Of a stretch of 64,000 nt of DNA, positions 37,628 to 47,318 are shown in pieces. Both the position numbers and the translations under genes were made by a program. The first letter of the stretch is position 1. Every line of letters starts with the position of its first letter. The notes under the pieces were generated by a model that did not search any database, was not told where the DNA came from, and saw nothing but the letters and a program-made list of their open reading frames with translations. Source of the DNA: Pichia kudriavzevii (Eukaryota; Ascomycota; Pichiomycetes; Pichiales; Pichiaceae); the NCBI RefSeq assembly GCF_003054445.1, contig NC_042508.1:1364001-1428000 (forward strand). The letters run 5' to 3'.

Positions 37628-38013
37628 TGTCAATGAAGTGGTAGAAAGAGAGGGTCTTGTTGCAGCCTGCGACTGCTGTTGGGGATGGGGGATGTACTCC
37701 TTTGCTTACATTTCTAAACATTTACTGTTCTTCAATTATCGACATGATAATATCATTTTTCTTCACCACTTTTTTTTTTTACCTCGGTTCATTATGCACG
37801 ACATTTGGTATTGCTGCATCATGACAATATCCACTGTGGCTGTGACAACCAATAGGAGTGCGCGCCCACGAGAAATGAGAGTTGCCCCATTCTGCTGGTA
37901 ATTCCCACTATTTTGTGCATTCAATTGGCAAACACTTTATAGCATCAGGGCCTCTTTGCTGAAGTAAAGAGCAAACATTAGGCATTTACACCAAGAAGCA
38001 AAAAATATCAGAA
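37628..38013. promoter_or_regulatory. Divergent promoter region PBP1 / NDUFA4-like gene
   Basis: 386 bp. Contains a T-run near 37770 and a CCAAT-box complement (CAACCAATAGG, near 37848-37856) that could bind the Hap2/3/4/5 respiratory activator. The second point is inference from the motif only. Confidence 0.5.
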
Positions 38014-38235
38014 ATGAGACCTACTTTCCCAAGATTCAATGCAGCTAAGCCAACCGGTGGTTTCTCCATTCCTCCAGAATTATACCCATTATACGCAGCA
38101 TGTTTTGTTGTTTGTTGTTCTGCAACTTACTTCTCTTACAAGAAGTTAACCACCGATAAAACTTTAAAGCTCGGTAGATCTGTCCCAACTTTCGACGAAA
38201 AGTTATCTGAAGCTTTGGACAAGAAGGATGAATAA
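38014..38235 (+). CDS. NDUFA4/MLRQ (B12D) family respiratory small subunit
   Basis: A 73-residue protein with a basic N-terminus and one membrane segment (LYPLYAACFVVCCSATYFSY, about 23-42). It matches the B12D/MLRQ pattern of IPPELYPLY...F..TDKTLKLGRS. Such proteins sit in the mitochondrial inner membrane as Complex I or cytochrome oxidase-associated subunits. I cannot tell which complex from sequence. A CCAAT-like motif upstream fits respiratory regulation. Codon use is of highly expressed type (AAG, TCT, GTT). The family call is good; complex membership is uncertain. Confidence 0.75.
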   Translation: MRPTFPRFNAAKPTGGFSIPPELYPLYAACFVVCCSATYFSYKKLTTDKTLKLGRSVPTFDEKLSEALDKKDE

Positions 38236-38550
38236 ATCAATTTTCAGAGAACACAAAAATTTCTGCTTTTTTTAACCAATTCAGACCCAGATTGAATTGC
38301 ATGATATACTATACGATTCTTCCTTCCAATATATACATGTTCTATATTTATTTCATTCATATTCACTTCTTTTTATTTATAAAATAATAATCATACTTAT
38401 CATATTCATTATAGAACAAGTCGAATTCAATGAAAGCTTACCGATCTTAGTTTAATATTTTCTTTTGAATGAATCTATAATACGTGTATGTTATTCTATA
38501 TACATGAGGAGAAAACCAAGGGAACAGTCCTGGTAACTATACAACCTCTT
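38236..38550. other. 3' spacer between convergent genes
   Basis: 315 bp, very AT-rich with several TATATA-type efficiency elements for 3'-end formation near 38330 and 38500. No gene seen. Confidence 0.5.
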
Positions 38551-39393
38551 CTAATCCTCCTTTAAATTTGTATAAACTTGTGAGATGTCTTCAATATCGT
38601 CTAACAATGCCATGAATTTCTCAAAACTGCGCATGGTATCTGGGTCTTCGATAGTAACCATGGTATCTTCATTAGGAACATACTCGATATTCATCTCCTT
38701 GATCTTATACTTATCCTTCAGTTCTTTAGCAATTCTACCAAAATCCTTTGGATCGGTGACCAGTTCAATCAAATTACCATCTTTACGCTCACTTAGTAAT
38801 TCATTCTCATCATTATGCTCAATCTCGTTAATATCCTCACATCCTAGCTCTAACATTTCTTCAAATACATCATCACTTGTTTTCTCACCAACATCCAATA
38901 GAATTACACCTTTTCTCTCAAATTGGTATAGCGTCGGACTCATATTAAGATTGAATTTATTGAAACATGGCCTGACGTATCCAATTGTACGGTTCTTATT
39001 ATCTGTAATTGCTTCAATAACAACAGACACTCCGCCAGGAGCTAGGCCTTCATATAAAACAGTTTCCATTTTCTCGGTACTTTTCAGTTCACCGGTGCCT
39101 CTTTTAATTGCACTTTCGATAACCTTCTTTGGTATACTCATACTCTTAGCCTTATCGATTGCATTTGCCAACTGAATATTTTGTGCTAAATCTGCACCTC
39201 CCATTTTGGCCATCACTTGGATTTGCCTTGACATTCTGAATGACGCCGCTGCCTTTGCGGCATCGTTAGCTGCCTTTTTGTGTTTAATATTGGCCCATTT
39301 AGAATGACCTGCTAATGATAATCTGGAGGAACAAAAATATCTCACTCCAGCATTGGGGGTACCAATTTTCAGCGGATTAAACAAGGTGTTCAT
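38551..39393 (-). CDS. DPC29: YebC/TACO1-type mitochondrial translation factor
   Basis: TACO1/Dpc29 proteins bind mitochondrial ribosomes or mRNAs and help mitochondrial translation. The 280-residue protein has a short targeting region (to about 28), then the YebC signature AGHSKWANIKHKKAANDAAKAA (residues about 29-50) and YEGLAPGGVSVVIEAITDNKNRT (about 113-135). It ends with the third YebC domain, including IEYVPNEDTMV. Length matches the family. The S. cerevisiae counterpart is YGR021W/DPC29. Divergent from VMA7. Confidence 0.92.
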   Translation of the reverse strand: MNTLFNPLKIGTPNAGVRYFCSSRLSLAGHSKWANIKHKKAANDAAKAAASFRMSRQIQVMAKMGGADLAQNIQLANAIDKAKSMSIPKKVIESAIKRGTGELKSTEKMETVLYEGLAPGGVSVVIEAITDNKNRTIGYVRPCFNKFNLNMSPTLYQFERKGVILLDVGEKTSDDVFEEMLELGCEDINEIEHNDENELLSERKDGNLIELVTDPKDFGRIAKELKDKYKIKEMNIEYVPNEDTMVTIEDPDTMRSFEKFMALLDDIEDISQVYTNLKED

Positions 39394-39698
39394 ATTGTAT
39401 AAGTTTTTCTCTAGCTGGCTATACCAATCTTGAAACCTGTTTGTGTAACTTCCAACACACTAGTAAGTTATCTATTCTTAACGCCTCTCTCAAAAAACTC
39501 ATGCCATAGACAGTATAAGATTTTCATCATCTTTATCTTAATTGGGAAATCACTCGCTCGCTAGCTACAATATAGCACGAGGCTGCATCTCAAGCTTCAC
39601 ACGAGATCTGCAGTCTCCTTTCTTTGATATACTTAGAGTGCAATACAAGACTTTCTCAGTTTCGGATTAGGTTGCCCTGTTCAATTACACATTAAAAT
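39394..39698. promoter_or_regulatory. Divergent promoter region DPC29 / VMA7
   Basis: 305 bp with mixed composition. Nothing specific recognised. Confidence 0.4.
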
Positions 39699-40067
39699 AT
39701 GTCTACAGACTCAACAAAAAGCAGAACTCTCATTGCGTGTCTTGGAGATGAAGATACAATCACTGGTATGCTACTCGCTGGTATAGGACAAGTAACGAAA
39801 GAAACAGGTAAGGAGAGAAATTTCCAAATGTGCACAGAAGATACAAAAACTGCAGACCTTTTATCCAAGTTTGAAGAGTTTACCACAAGGGATGATATTG
39901 CAATTCTTCTAATCAATCAACATTTAGCCGATAAAATAAGATATGAAATCGATTCTTACACAGCAGCATTCCCAGCAATTTTAGAAATCCCCTCAAAAGA
40001 TCATCCTTACGATCCTGAGAAGGATTCTGTCTTGAGAAGAGTAAGAAGATTGTTTGGCGATTCTTAA
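39699..40067 (+). CDS. VMA7: V-ATPase subunit F (Vma7)
   Basis: Vma7 is the small central-stalk subunit of the V1 sector of the vacuolar proton pump. The 122-residue length is typical. Diagnostic blocks are [18 protein letters not shown] (about 13-30), [18 protein letters not shown] (about 68-85) and [20 protein letters not shown] (about 93-112), ending in RRVRRLFG. It converges on CHS5. Confidence 0.97.
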   Translation: MSTDSTKSRTLIACLGDEDTITGMLLAGIGQVTKETGKERNFQMCTEDTKTADLLSKFEEFTTRDDIAILLINQHLADKIRYEIDSYTAAFPAILEIPSKDHPYDPEKDSVLRRVRRLFGDS

Positions 40068-40237
40068 GTGACTTCTTATCTAAAGTATATAATAATCGTT
40101 CAATGAATAAAGAGTTATTAAACAATAAAAAATTCCGAAAACCTATAACTCTAATAATATATAGTTTATGTGTACAATGATAAAGAAATAAAAACCAGGA
40201 TTCTGATGTTTTGTTCTTTCTAAATCCTTTATTACAT

Positions 40238-42043
40238 CTACTTCTTTCCTTTCTTCTTCTTCTTCTTATTTTTTTTCTTATCGTTAGCCTGTGTTTCATT
40301 GTTTCCTTCATTCGCAGGTCCTGTCTCAGACTCGGCATTTCCCTCTGCACCTTCCAAATCCTCTATTTTAAAATCTTCAGGTTCACTGACTGTACCTTGC
40401 TCATTATCAGCGGCTTTATTGTCAACCACTTGTTCTGGTTCTATATTTTCGCTAGATTCCGCTTTATGCGTGGTTGTTTCAAAAGAAACTTCATTCACAG
40501 GAGCTGTGTCTGTTAGATCAGAAGACTCCACTGCAGATTGCTTGTTAGCCTCGACTACCAACTTTTCAACAGATGCTTTTACAGGCTGTGCAGAGTCAGC
40601 TAGGTCAGTTGGTTCCTCTAAAGACCTTGCTTCTTCTATCTTTGCGGAAGGCTTCTCACTTGACTGGTTTATCAATGCAGGCGCTGGAGTCTCAAGAACG
40701 TCATTGCTGGTATTGCTTTTGCTCTTCAATATCTCATCTGCAGCTTCCGATGTTCCTTGAACTGGTGTTTCTAACAAATCTCCCTGCAACAACTCATTGT
40801 CCTCTTTTTCATCTAGGGCTTCTTCACTTGCTTCATCTTGAATTTGTTCTTCAGTATTTACCTTTTCAGGGTTCTCGTTTAAACTTTCTTTTTCTTGACT
40901 TAGTTCTTGATTTTCCTTGTTTTCTTCTTCTGCCTTGGATGATTCTTCCTTTTGTTCTGCTTCTATTTCTGGAGCGCTTTCAGATAACTCTGCAACCTCA
41001 GCTTTTGGTTCTTGTAATGGTTCGACATTTTTCCCTGGTTCCTGCTCTGACTCCTTTTCTGGTACCTTCTCAGGCTCATGTTCGTGTGCATGTTCATGAT
41101 GTAGTCCATGTTCTGTTTCATTTTGAGATTCTTGATCTTGCTTTTGCTGACTTTCTTCTTGATCAATTACAATATGTGGTACTTCCACATGTCCATTTAC
41201 CTGCACAGATCTAGAGACATCATTACTGCTATCCCAAAAATTTCTGGTCTTCCAAATTGGTGATTCAGTATCTAAATAAAACTTGTTAACACCAACTATT
41301 CTTCTTTCTAACTGGCAAGCCTTCAACCATTCAGGTCTTATTATTGGTATATTCATGTTCTTAGCCTTTTGATATTCAATGCCAGTATCTTGTGTGCAAA
41401 TAAACTGTGTGGTATCAACCTTTACTTCATCAGAATAAGGTTTGGCACCAATTGCCTCAATAGCATCCTCGATGTCCTTCAAAGAAAATGGCTCATTCTC
41501 GAAATCAATGTCTCCAATGCACACTGTTATACCCGATAAATCGGTCATCTTGTGTGTCTTTAATTCAACCAAATTAGAGTAATAAATTCCCGAAGAAGTT
41601 TCTAGTTTTAGTTGAAATTTATATGGTGTATCAATTGGCAACCCACTGAATTTGATATTTTTCTTTTGAAATGGGTTTTTGATAGGTCCTAATTTGGATC
41701 CATTCTTGTAAAGTGTCAGCTCTTTCAATTCAGAGGTACCCAAATTCAATGGCTCCCATTCTAGCACACAAGAGGTCTGAGTAACGTTAACGATTTTCAA
41801 AACGGGGTTTTCTGGTTCATATTTACCAAAAGTTTCAAATATTTCATCTTGTAATTGATCAAATTCTTTCTTCTCCTCTTGTTCTCTGTTTAAATCCCGA
41901 TCACATGTTATTCTAACAATTGATCCTGGCGATATATCATCAGGCAAGAGGATTGTTGGAAATTCGATCAAATGATGATCCTTTGTCAATAGAAGTGCCA
42001 ATGAAGCGTCTAGCTTACCCACTGTCAAAGCAACTTCTACCAT
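40238..42043 (-). CDS. CHS5: Exomer scaffold Chs5
   Basis: Chs5 is the scaffold of exomer, the trans-Golgi coat that exports chitin synthase Chs3 and other cargo. The 601-residue protein has an N-terminal dimer/ChAP-binding segment (1-75), a fibronectin type III domain (about 78-165) and a BRCT domain (about 170-260; SGITVCIGDIDF...WLKACQLERRIVGVNKFYL). The rest is an acidic Glu/Gln/Ser-rich disordered tail ending in a lysine run. Domain order and the lysine-rich end match S. cerevisiae Chs5. Confidence 0.95.
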   Translation of the reverse strand: MVEVALTVGKLDASLALLLTKDHHLIEFPTILLPDDISPGSIVRITCDRDLNREQEEKKEFDQLQDEIFETFGKYEPENPVLKIVNVTQTSCVLEWEPLNLGTSELKELTLYKNGSKLGPIKNPFQKKNIKFSGLPIDTPYKFQLKLETSSGIYYSNLVELKTHKMTDLSGITVCIGDIDFENEPFSLKDIEDAIEAIGAKPYSDEVKVDTTQFICTQDTGIEYQKAKNMNIPIIRPEWLKACQLERRIVGVNKFYLDTESPIWKTRNFWDSSNDVSRSVQVNGHVEVPHIVIDQEESQQKQDQESQNETEHGLHHEHAHEHEPEKVPEKESEQEPGKNVEPLQEPKAEVAELSESAPEIEAEQKEESSKAEEENKENQELSQEKESLNENPEKVNTEEQIQDEASEEALDEKEDNELLQGDLLETPVQGTSEAADEILKSKSNTSNDVLETPAPALINQSSEKPSAKIEEARSLEEPTDLADSAQPVKASVEKLVVEANKQSAVESSDLTDTAPVNEVSFETTTHKAESSENIEPEQVVDNKAADNEQGTVSEPEDFKIEDLEGAEGNAESETGPANEGNNETQANDKKKNKKKKKKGKK

Positions 42044-43131
42044 ATCTGCAATTGTCTCTATTCTTCACAATGGAATTGCTCTTCCTTAATTGTAAGACTT
42101 CCTTTTTTTTTGGATTCTATTCCTCCATTATCAACTCCAGCTCCAGCGCCACGTTAATTCCCAAGTTTCCTTCTTCCTATTTTACTCAATTAAGGTGGTG
42201 CACAGATGGAAATTGTAGTTGCTGTATGGTTACCTGCATCCATATAACTGACAACTACTGAAAACACATCGTACAAATATATAAGCTGTTGAATGTGTGG
42301 CCGATGGCAGGTATCTGTCATCATGAAACCAAATAGCCAGCATTTGTCTACCTGTCAGATTGAAGGTAAACACAAATTTTGTTATCAACTAATCATCACT
42401 TAAGGGTTTTTTTTTGTATAGTATTCAGGATGAGCCTGTATGATGGCGTTGTCGGTAATAGCTATAGGGAAATTAGCACAAATGCTAATGTTTCTGAGAG
42501 GAACCATCGTGATAGATTTTATAGGCTCTTTTGGTATTGTCATCCAACTGACATCTGTGATAGCTGACTTCCGTAAATTTAAAATATATTACTGGCAGCC
42601 GTAGATTATGATATAACCTTTGGAAGTCTTGTTAAAAAAGCTAATAAATTACAAAATCTACAATATTTAATACTGGAGAAATGGTGTCAAGAGACAGATA
42701 TGTCAGAGACTTGCGTTGACTTTAATTGTTGTCATCAATTCAATAAGTTTTTTTTTTTACGGGTTAGAAGAAGATCCCCACATCCTATTGTGAGCTTCTG
42801 TTCATTATGCAAACCGAACAAAACATGCGCAAGGACCCTAAAGAGACATTGATATTGATACACTTACATAAAGGATATAGACGAGGGACTTATTTCGTAA
42901 TTCAGTTGAAACGGAATACATCACTGAATATTTTGTGACTATATTCTCCATATCTAAATCTTCTAATTATATCTGATAATGTGTGTTGACGACGCGTCGG
43001 AACCAGACTTTTCTCAAATTGGGTTCAAACATTCTCGATTTTTAATTTCGAATTCATGAAAATACACATACATGAGGCAGGAGTAGTCTTTGAGAGTCAG
43101 AATTTAAAAGTCACCTCAGGCAAAGGTAGCA
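42044..43131. promoter_or_regulatory. Large divergent spacer CHS5 / NUP84
   Basis: 1088 bp, unusually long for this window. It holds a small plus-strand frame (42430-42567; possibly spliced from 42323) with no known homology, a T-run near 42750, and otherwise AT-rich sequence. No RNA gene recognised. Confidence 0.5.
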
Positions 43132-45465
43132 ATGCATACCATGGACACAAGCACGGGAAATATGACATCAATTGAAGACGTTAGTATATCTATTGAGGAT
43201 GACGATATACACAACGGATTTGCCAATATTTTAAGAAGATTTAGAATGGACTTTGGTAGTGATGATTTAAGGTCAATTACCGCAGGTTTTAAGATGATCA
43301 CCGTTAGTAAATTGATGAAAACCTTTGAAGTTGACCCGAATAACGCATCTATAAACAATTGGATTTTAGAATTCAAGTTTTGGAGTATTTTGGAAGGTTT
43401 ATTAGATGTCAAATTCCATCGAGACTTATTGTGTGGTGATGATAAGAGGGATAACTCTTCTGCAAACAGTGAGTTACCGATTGATCTGAAGAACCTATGC
43501 GAATATTCATCAGAGACCGTAATTACTGATCAAATTATTTCAGCAGATTCATCACTTCTACAATTGTACACCGTCATGAAAACGTTATCTGATACTTTTT
43601 CACTAGATTTTCAATTATTAAACAGCGACATTAATATGGATAACCTAAACACTACGAAATGGCTGGCTACTTTGAATAAAATAAATTCATTCAATAGAGA
43701 TCCTAAATTGATCAAAGAGCTAGATGCCGATGCACCACTGCGTTCAAATTTAGAGATTGATGAGGATGATAAATCAAATGATGAACGATTTTTCTCGAAA
43801 GCGTTTGAGCTGTTAATATCAAATAACTTGGAAGAGTTGCAAGACTTATGCCAAAACACCAATAACTGGGATTTTGCGTTGATGATAGCTGGATTACAAG
43901 ACAGGATTGATCCAGTTATTGATTTAGACGATTATTCAAACTCGACACGTCCTTCAGGTGTTAAAAATAAACTGTTGAGAAAAAGAACTATTTATCAGCT
44001 ATTGCAAAATGAAAAAATGGGCTTGTATGAGAAGGCCTGTTACTCCTTCTTATCAAATGACTTTGTTTATTGCAATGAACCAGTTGACAATTGGGAACAG
44101 AAACTATACCTCTATTTAAATAACTTACTAAATATCGAAGTTGAGAATAAAGAACTAAAAATCATCAAAAGGTTAGGTTTTCAAACTAATTTAATTGATA
44201 AATTACCATCACCGCCTATCATGTCCGAAAATATCAATGATATCCTGAACAAATTGAACAATGATTCTAATTCAAACATTAGAGATCAGAGTAAGCACCC
44301 GATTCGTGTGCTAATTGGTTCTGTCATATCAGATAACGTCCAAACTTTAATGAATAATACCATCAAATCTATTGATGATCTAAATTCAAATGATGAAATT
44401 ATGAATGATACTTTCATATTGAGAGTTTTAACGCATTTATCAATTATTTTGCAATTAACCTACGGAGAGAAAATCATATCAAACTACGACTACACGAAGT
44501 TATTAAAATGCTATATTTTAAGGCTAATACTTTATAAGAAGTATGAACTAGTGCCAATTTATATATCGTTTATTCCAAGTGATGAAATAATCCAAGTTTA
44601 TTCACATTTGTTGTTTCAATTTGATTATGAATCAACTGATCGGATCTCACAGATTGAGAATATGCGGAATTTGGATCTGCCTCTGGAAAACATACTTCGA
44701 AAGACGATGGAAATTGCATTTAGAGATACTGCAGAATATTATCCAACGAATGTCACAGTTCAACTGATCTATGATGTTGAAGCAATCGATGAAAAGTTGT
44801 ATTCAACTATTTTCTGGTTTATTGATGCCCATATGTATAGTGATTGTCTCGAAGTTATAGTTATTCTGCTACGTCGGTTTTTGTTGGTTGGTAAGATTGC
44901 TAGTGCTATCAAATTTTTGGAGACTGTATCATTACCAAAGTTAATTGATAACTATAAGTATAAAGTAACAATTATTGAGGACGATAATGACGAGCTAATT
45001 TTACCGGATTTTAAGCTATTGGAATTGAGGTACTACAATCAACTATTTACCACTTTCAAGAAATTACTGGATAGCAATGATAAAGCAGAAGATATAAATG
45101 TTGAAAAATTTCAAGGATTAGTCAAATCATTAAATGCAATAGTTAGGGAATGGTTATTCCCGCTAGTTAATTACGAAGATGATGAAGTGTCTCAAGATGA
45201 TGTTGAGACGTATAAGGAGCTAAGAAGAATATATTTACCTACCTTATTCAATGCATTATTTGATTTACTGATCAGTAAACGACAATGGGGAAAGAAAAAT
45301 GTTAGAGATGCAATGGACTTGGTCAACTTATTAGCAGATGAGAAATATAAATTGTATGAAATATTCAACTCTACGAATGAGCTTCAACCATTCATGGAAA
45401 AACTTTCCAAAGTTGGATGTCAGTTATTTGGGGAGTATAAAGAAGGTGTTTATGTAGATATATAA
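43132..45465 (+). CDS. NUP84: Nucleoporin Nup84 (Nup107 family)
   Basis: Nup84 is part of the Y-shaped scaffold complex of the nuclear pore. The 777-residue all-helical protein shows the Nup84/Nup107 block NNWDFALMIAGLQDRIDPVIDL (about 243-264) followed by RTIYQLL and YEKACYSFLSNDF (about 288-311). The C-terminal half continues as helical solenoid. Length is close to the yeast protein (726). It converges on RPN6, with only 28 bp between stop codons. Confidence 0.9.
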   Translation: MHTMDTSTGNMTSIEDVSISIEDDDIHNGFANILRRFRMDFGSDDLRSITAGFKMITVSKLMKTFEVDPNNASINNWILEFKFWSILEGLLDVKFHRDLLCGDDKRDNSSANSELPIDLKNLCEYSSETVITDQIISADSSLLQLYTVMKTLSDTFSLDFQLLNSDINMDNLNTTKWLATLNKINSFNRDPKLIKELDADAPLRSNLEIDEDDKSNDERFFSKAFELLISNNLEELQDLCQNTNNWDFALMIAGLQDRIDPVIDLDDYSNSTRPSGVKNKLLRKRTIYQLLQNEKMGLYEKACYSFLSNDFVYCNEPVDNWEQKLYLYLNNLLNIEVENKELKIIKRLGFQTNLIDKLPSPPIMSENINDILNKLNNDSNSNIRDQSKHPIRVLIGSVISDNVQTLMNNTIKSIDDLNSNDEIMNDTFILRVLTHLSIILQLTYGEKIISNYDYTKLLKCYILRLILYKKYELVPIYISFIPSDEIIQVYSHLLFQFDYESTDRISQIENMRNLDLPLENILRKTMEIAFRDTAEYYPTNVTVQLIYDVEAIDEKLYSTIFWFIDAHMYSDCLEVIVILLRRFLLVGKIASAIKFLETVSLPKLIDNYKYKVTIIEDDNDELILPDFKLLELRYYNQLFTTFKKLLDSNDKAEDINVEKFQGLVKSLNAIVREWLFPLVNYEDDEVSQDDVETYKELRRIYLPTLFNALFDLLISKRQWGKKNVRDAMDLVNLLADEKYKLYEIFNSTNELQPFMEKLSKVGCQLFGEYKEGVYVDI

Positions 45466-45493
45466 GAGAGAGCAGAATATATACTCATATTTA

Positions 45494-46828
45494 CTAGTTT
45501 AGTAGAGATGCCTTCTCATAGAGTAAATCGACAGCATTGGACATGTGTTTTATAATTTCCAAACTAAAGTCATAAGATTCGTCCTTGACAGGCTCGTCAT
45601 AAATGATCAACCAGCCATTACCTTGATCCAAAACACCATAAAATACTTTATCAAGGATCATATTACTTAGCTTGGATTCGATGACATCCTTTGGTAATCC
45701 AATCATTGCACATATGTGATTTATCTCTATGCATGAGTAAGGTTCTATTAATTTGAGTAGATTCTTCTGAAATAGGGAATCATATAAATCAGATAGGTGA
45801 GATCTGATAATGGGATCCAACGTTAGTTCCTTGTTATACGTCTTCAAAGAATTTTCTAGGTCTTTCAAAGATCTATTTGAATAAGCCATTGAAACAGACT
45901 TCATTGCTTCGATATCCTTCAAATGAAGAAAAGGTTGAACAGATTTCTGCTTTAATAAAGAATTAATATCATCAATCTGGGAGTTCATAATTTTACATAG
46001 AATCATATACTTTAAAACCTTCACTGACTTCATATTATCCGTCTCAGTATTAAGTTTGGACTCATGCAGTTGGTAATTTTCAAAGGATTCAAAGAAATAC
46101 GAGTAAGCGGTTTTAAAATCTTTATCATTAGCGTTCAAAATACCACTCATTAGGTCCAAGTCCGCTTGTGTTGTTGAAGGGCAATATATTGCGTTGGCAC
46201 TTGTTCTGGCACTTGTTAAAGACGCCCTCGATTTAGGTATATTCTTCAACTGGAAATAGTTTTTACATTCTAGTAGTTGGACGTCAACCAAAGAAGTCTT
46301 ATCATCTAGTTTTTTAAACTCTTTGATTAATGGCTGAATGATAGATAGGGATTCGTTATAATTGCCCTTGTTATAGTATAGCAAGGATAATCTAATTTTC
46401 AAAGATTGTTGTAGAAACGTTCTCCGTTCATCAATTGACCAACTGATGCATTTTTCAGTCAAAGCAATAGACAATTTCAAAGATTCGTTCAAGTTTGAGT
46501 TCGACCAGTGCTGCGAACTTTCAACCTTGTCCAACAATAGTTTGACAATCTTGGCAGTTTTAGACTTAGCAAATGATCCACGCATAAGATTCAATGATTT
46601 ATCAACCAATTCAGATAGTTTAGTAGAGTCTTGTTGAGCATCATATATCTTTGATAGTCCAACAATTGCAGACTCTTTTAAATTTATCAACTTTTCGTTA
46701 TTTGACCTCAATTGAAATGAGGTATTTGAAGTGTCAATGTCTAAGATATTATTGTAAAGTGATTCAGCCTTTGCATAATCGCCTGATTGGAAGGCATCGT
46801 TGGCATCCTGAATAGAAGGAAGTGACAT
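45494..46828 (-). CDS. RPN6: 26S proteasome lid subunit Rpn6
   Basis: Rpn6 (PSMD11) clamps the lid to the 20S core and base. The 444-residue protein begins with a TPR-like solenoid (AFQSGDYAKAESLYNNIL). Diagnostic blocks are SWSIDERRTFLQQSLKIRL (about 133-151), IYCPSTTQADLDLMSGI (about 212-228) and a C-terminal PCI domain (about 330-420; LIEPYSCIEINHICAMIGLP). The MED13-like A-rich features are absent. I see no full PACE upstream, only a GTGGC core at 46999-47003. Confidence 0.95.
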   Translation of the reverse strand: MSLPSIQDANDAFQSGDYAKAESLYNNILDIDTSNTSFQLRSNNEKLINLKESAIVGLSKIYDAQQDSTKLSELVDKSLNLMRGSFAKSKTAKIVKLLLDKVESSQHWSNSNLNESLKLSIALTEKCISWSIDERRTFLQQSLKIRLSLLYYNKGNYNESLSIIQPLIKEFKKLDDKTSLVDVQLLECKNYFQLKNIPKSRASLTSARTSANAIYCPSTTQADLDLMSGILNANDKDFKTAYSYFFESFENYQLHESKLNTETDNMKSVKVLKYMILCKIMNSQIDDINSLLKQKSVQPFLHLKDIEAMKSVSMAYSNRSLKDLENSLKTYNKELTLDPIIRSHLSDLYDSLFQKNLLKLIEPYSCIEINHICAMIGLPKDVIESKLSNMILDKVFYGVLDQGNGWLIIYDEPVKDESYDFSLEIIKHMSNAVDLLYEKASLLN

Positions 46829-47318
46829 TATGTGCCCTTTAATTGTATCTGTTTGTATGTCTACCTGTTAGGGTTGAGTCGGTATTTCTTTAAGAGGCAA
46901 CCTGATGGACATGAGTAGCAAGGGCAAATTGTAAACTCGAAATTCATGATAGGAAAAATGGTGAAATTGAAATCGAGAAAAAAAAAAAATGGAAATTTGT
47001 GGCGGCTCGGCATATTGTGAAGGAGATGCAATGTGTTTTTCTTTCCCCAAAGTTAATGGGTATCTCTCGATACGTATATTCTTAGAGATTGATTTATACG
47101 TATATATGTATCAGCATATACATACAGATCCATGTGTTAAGTAAAATATACAAGGGGTAAACAGCAAAGCGTTCTATAGAGCAAGATTGACAAATGAATA
47201 AATTAGATAAAATAAAAGAGAAGGTTTCAATGAGATACAATGGAACCAAAGGGGATGGCATTGGATCGATTCCAATTAAGCTAGACCAAGCCAGGCCAAA
47301 TCAAATATTGTAGACTTT
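46829..47318. promoter_or_regulatory. Spacer MRF1 to RPN6
   Basis: 490 bp containing the RPN6 promoter and MRF1 3' end, both genes on the minus strand. A GTGGC core (46999-47003) is present in the opposite orientation to RPN6. TATATA-type 3' elements lie near 47095-47110. Confidence 0.45.

Noticed and set aside
35498-37901. Several frames antisense to PBP1
   Set aside because: They mirror the Gln/Ser/Pro-rich PBP1 sequence on the other strand.
40211-41214. Hydrophobic frames antisense to CHS5
   Set aside because: They arise opposite the Glu/Lys-rich tail of CHS5.
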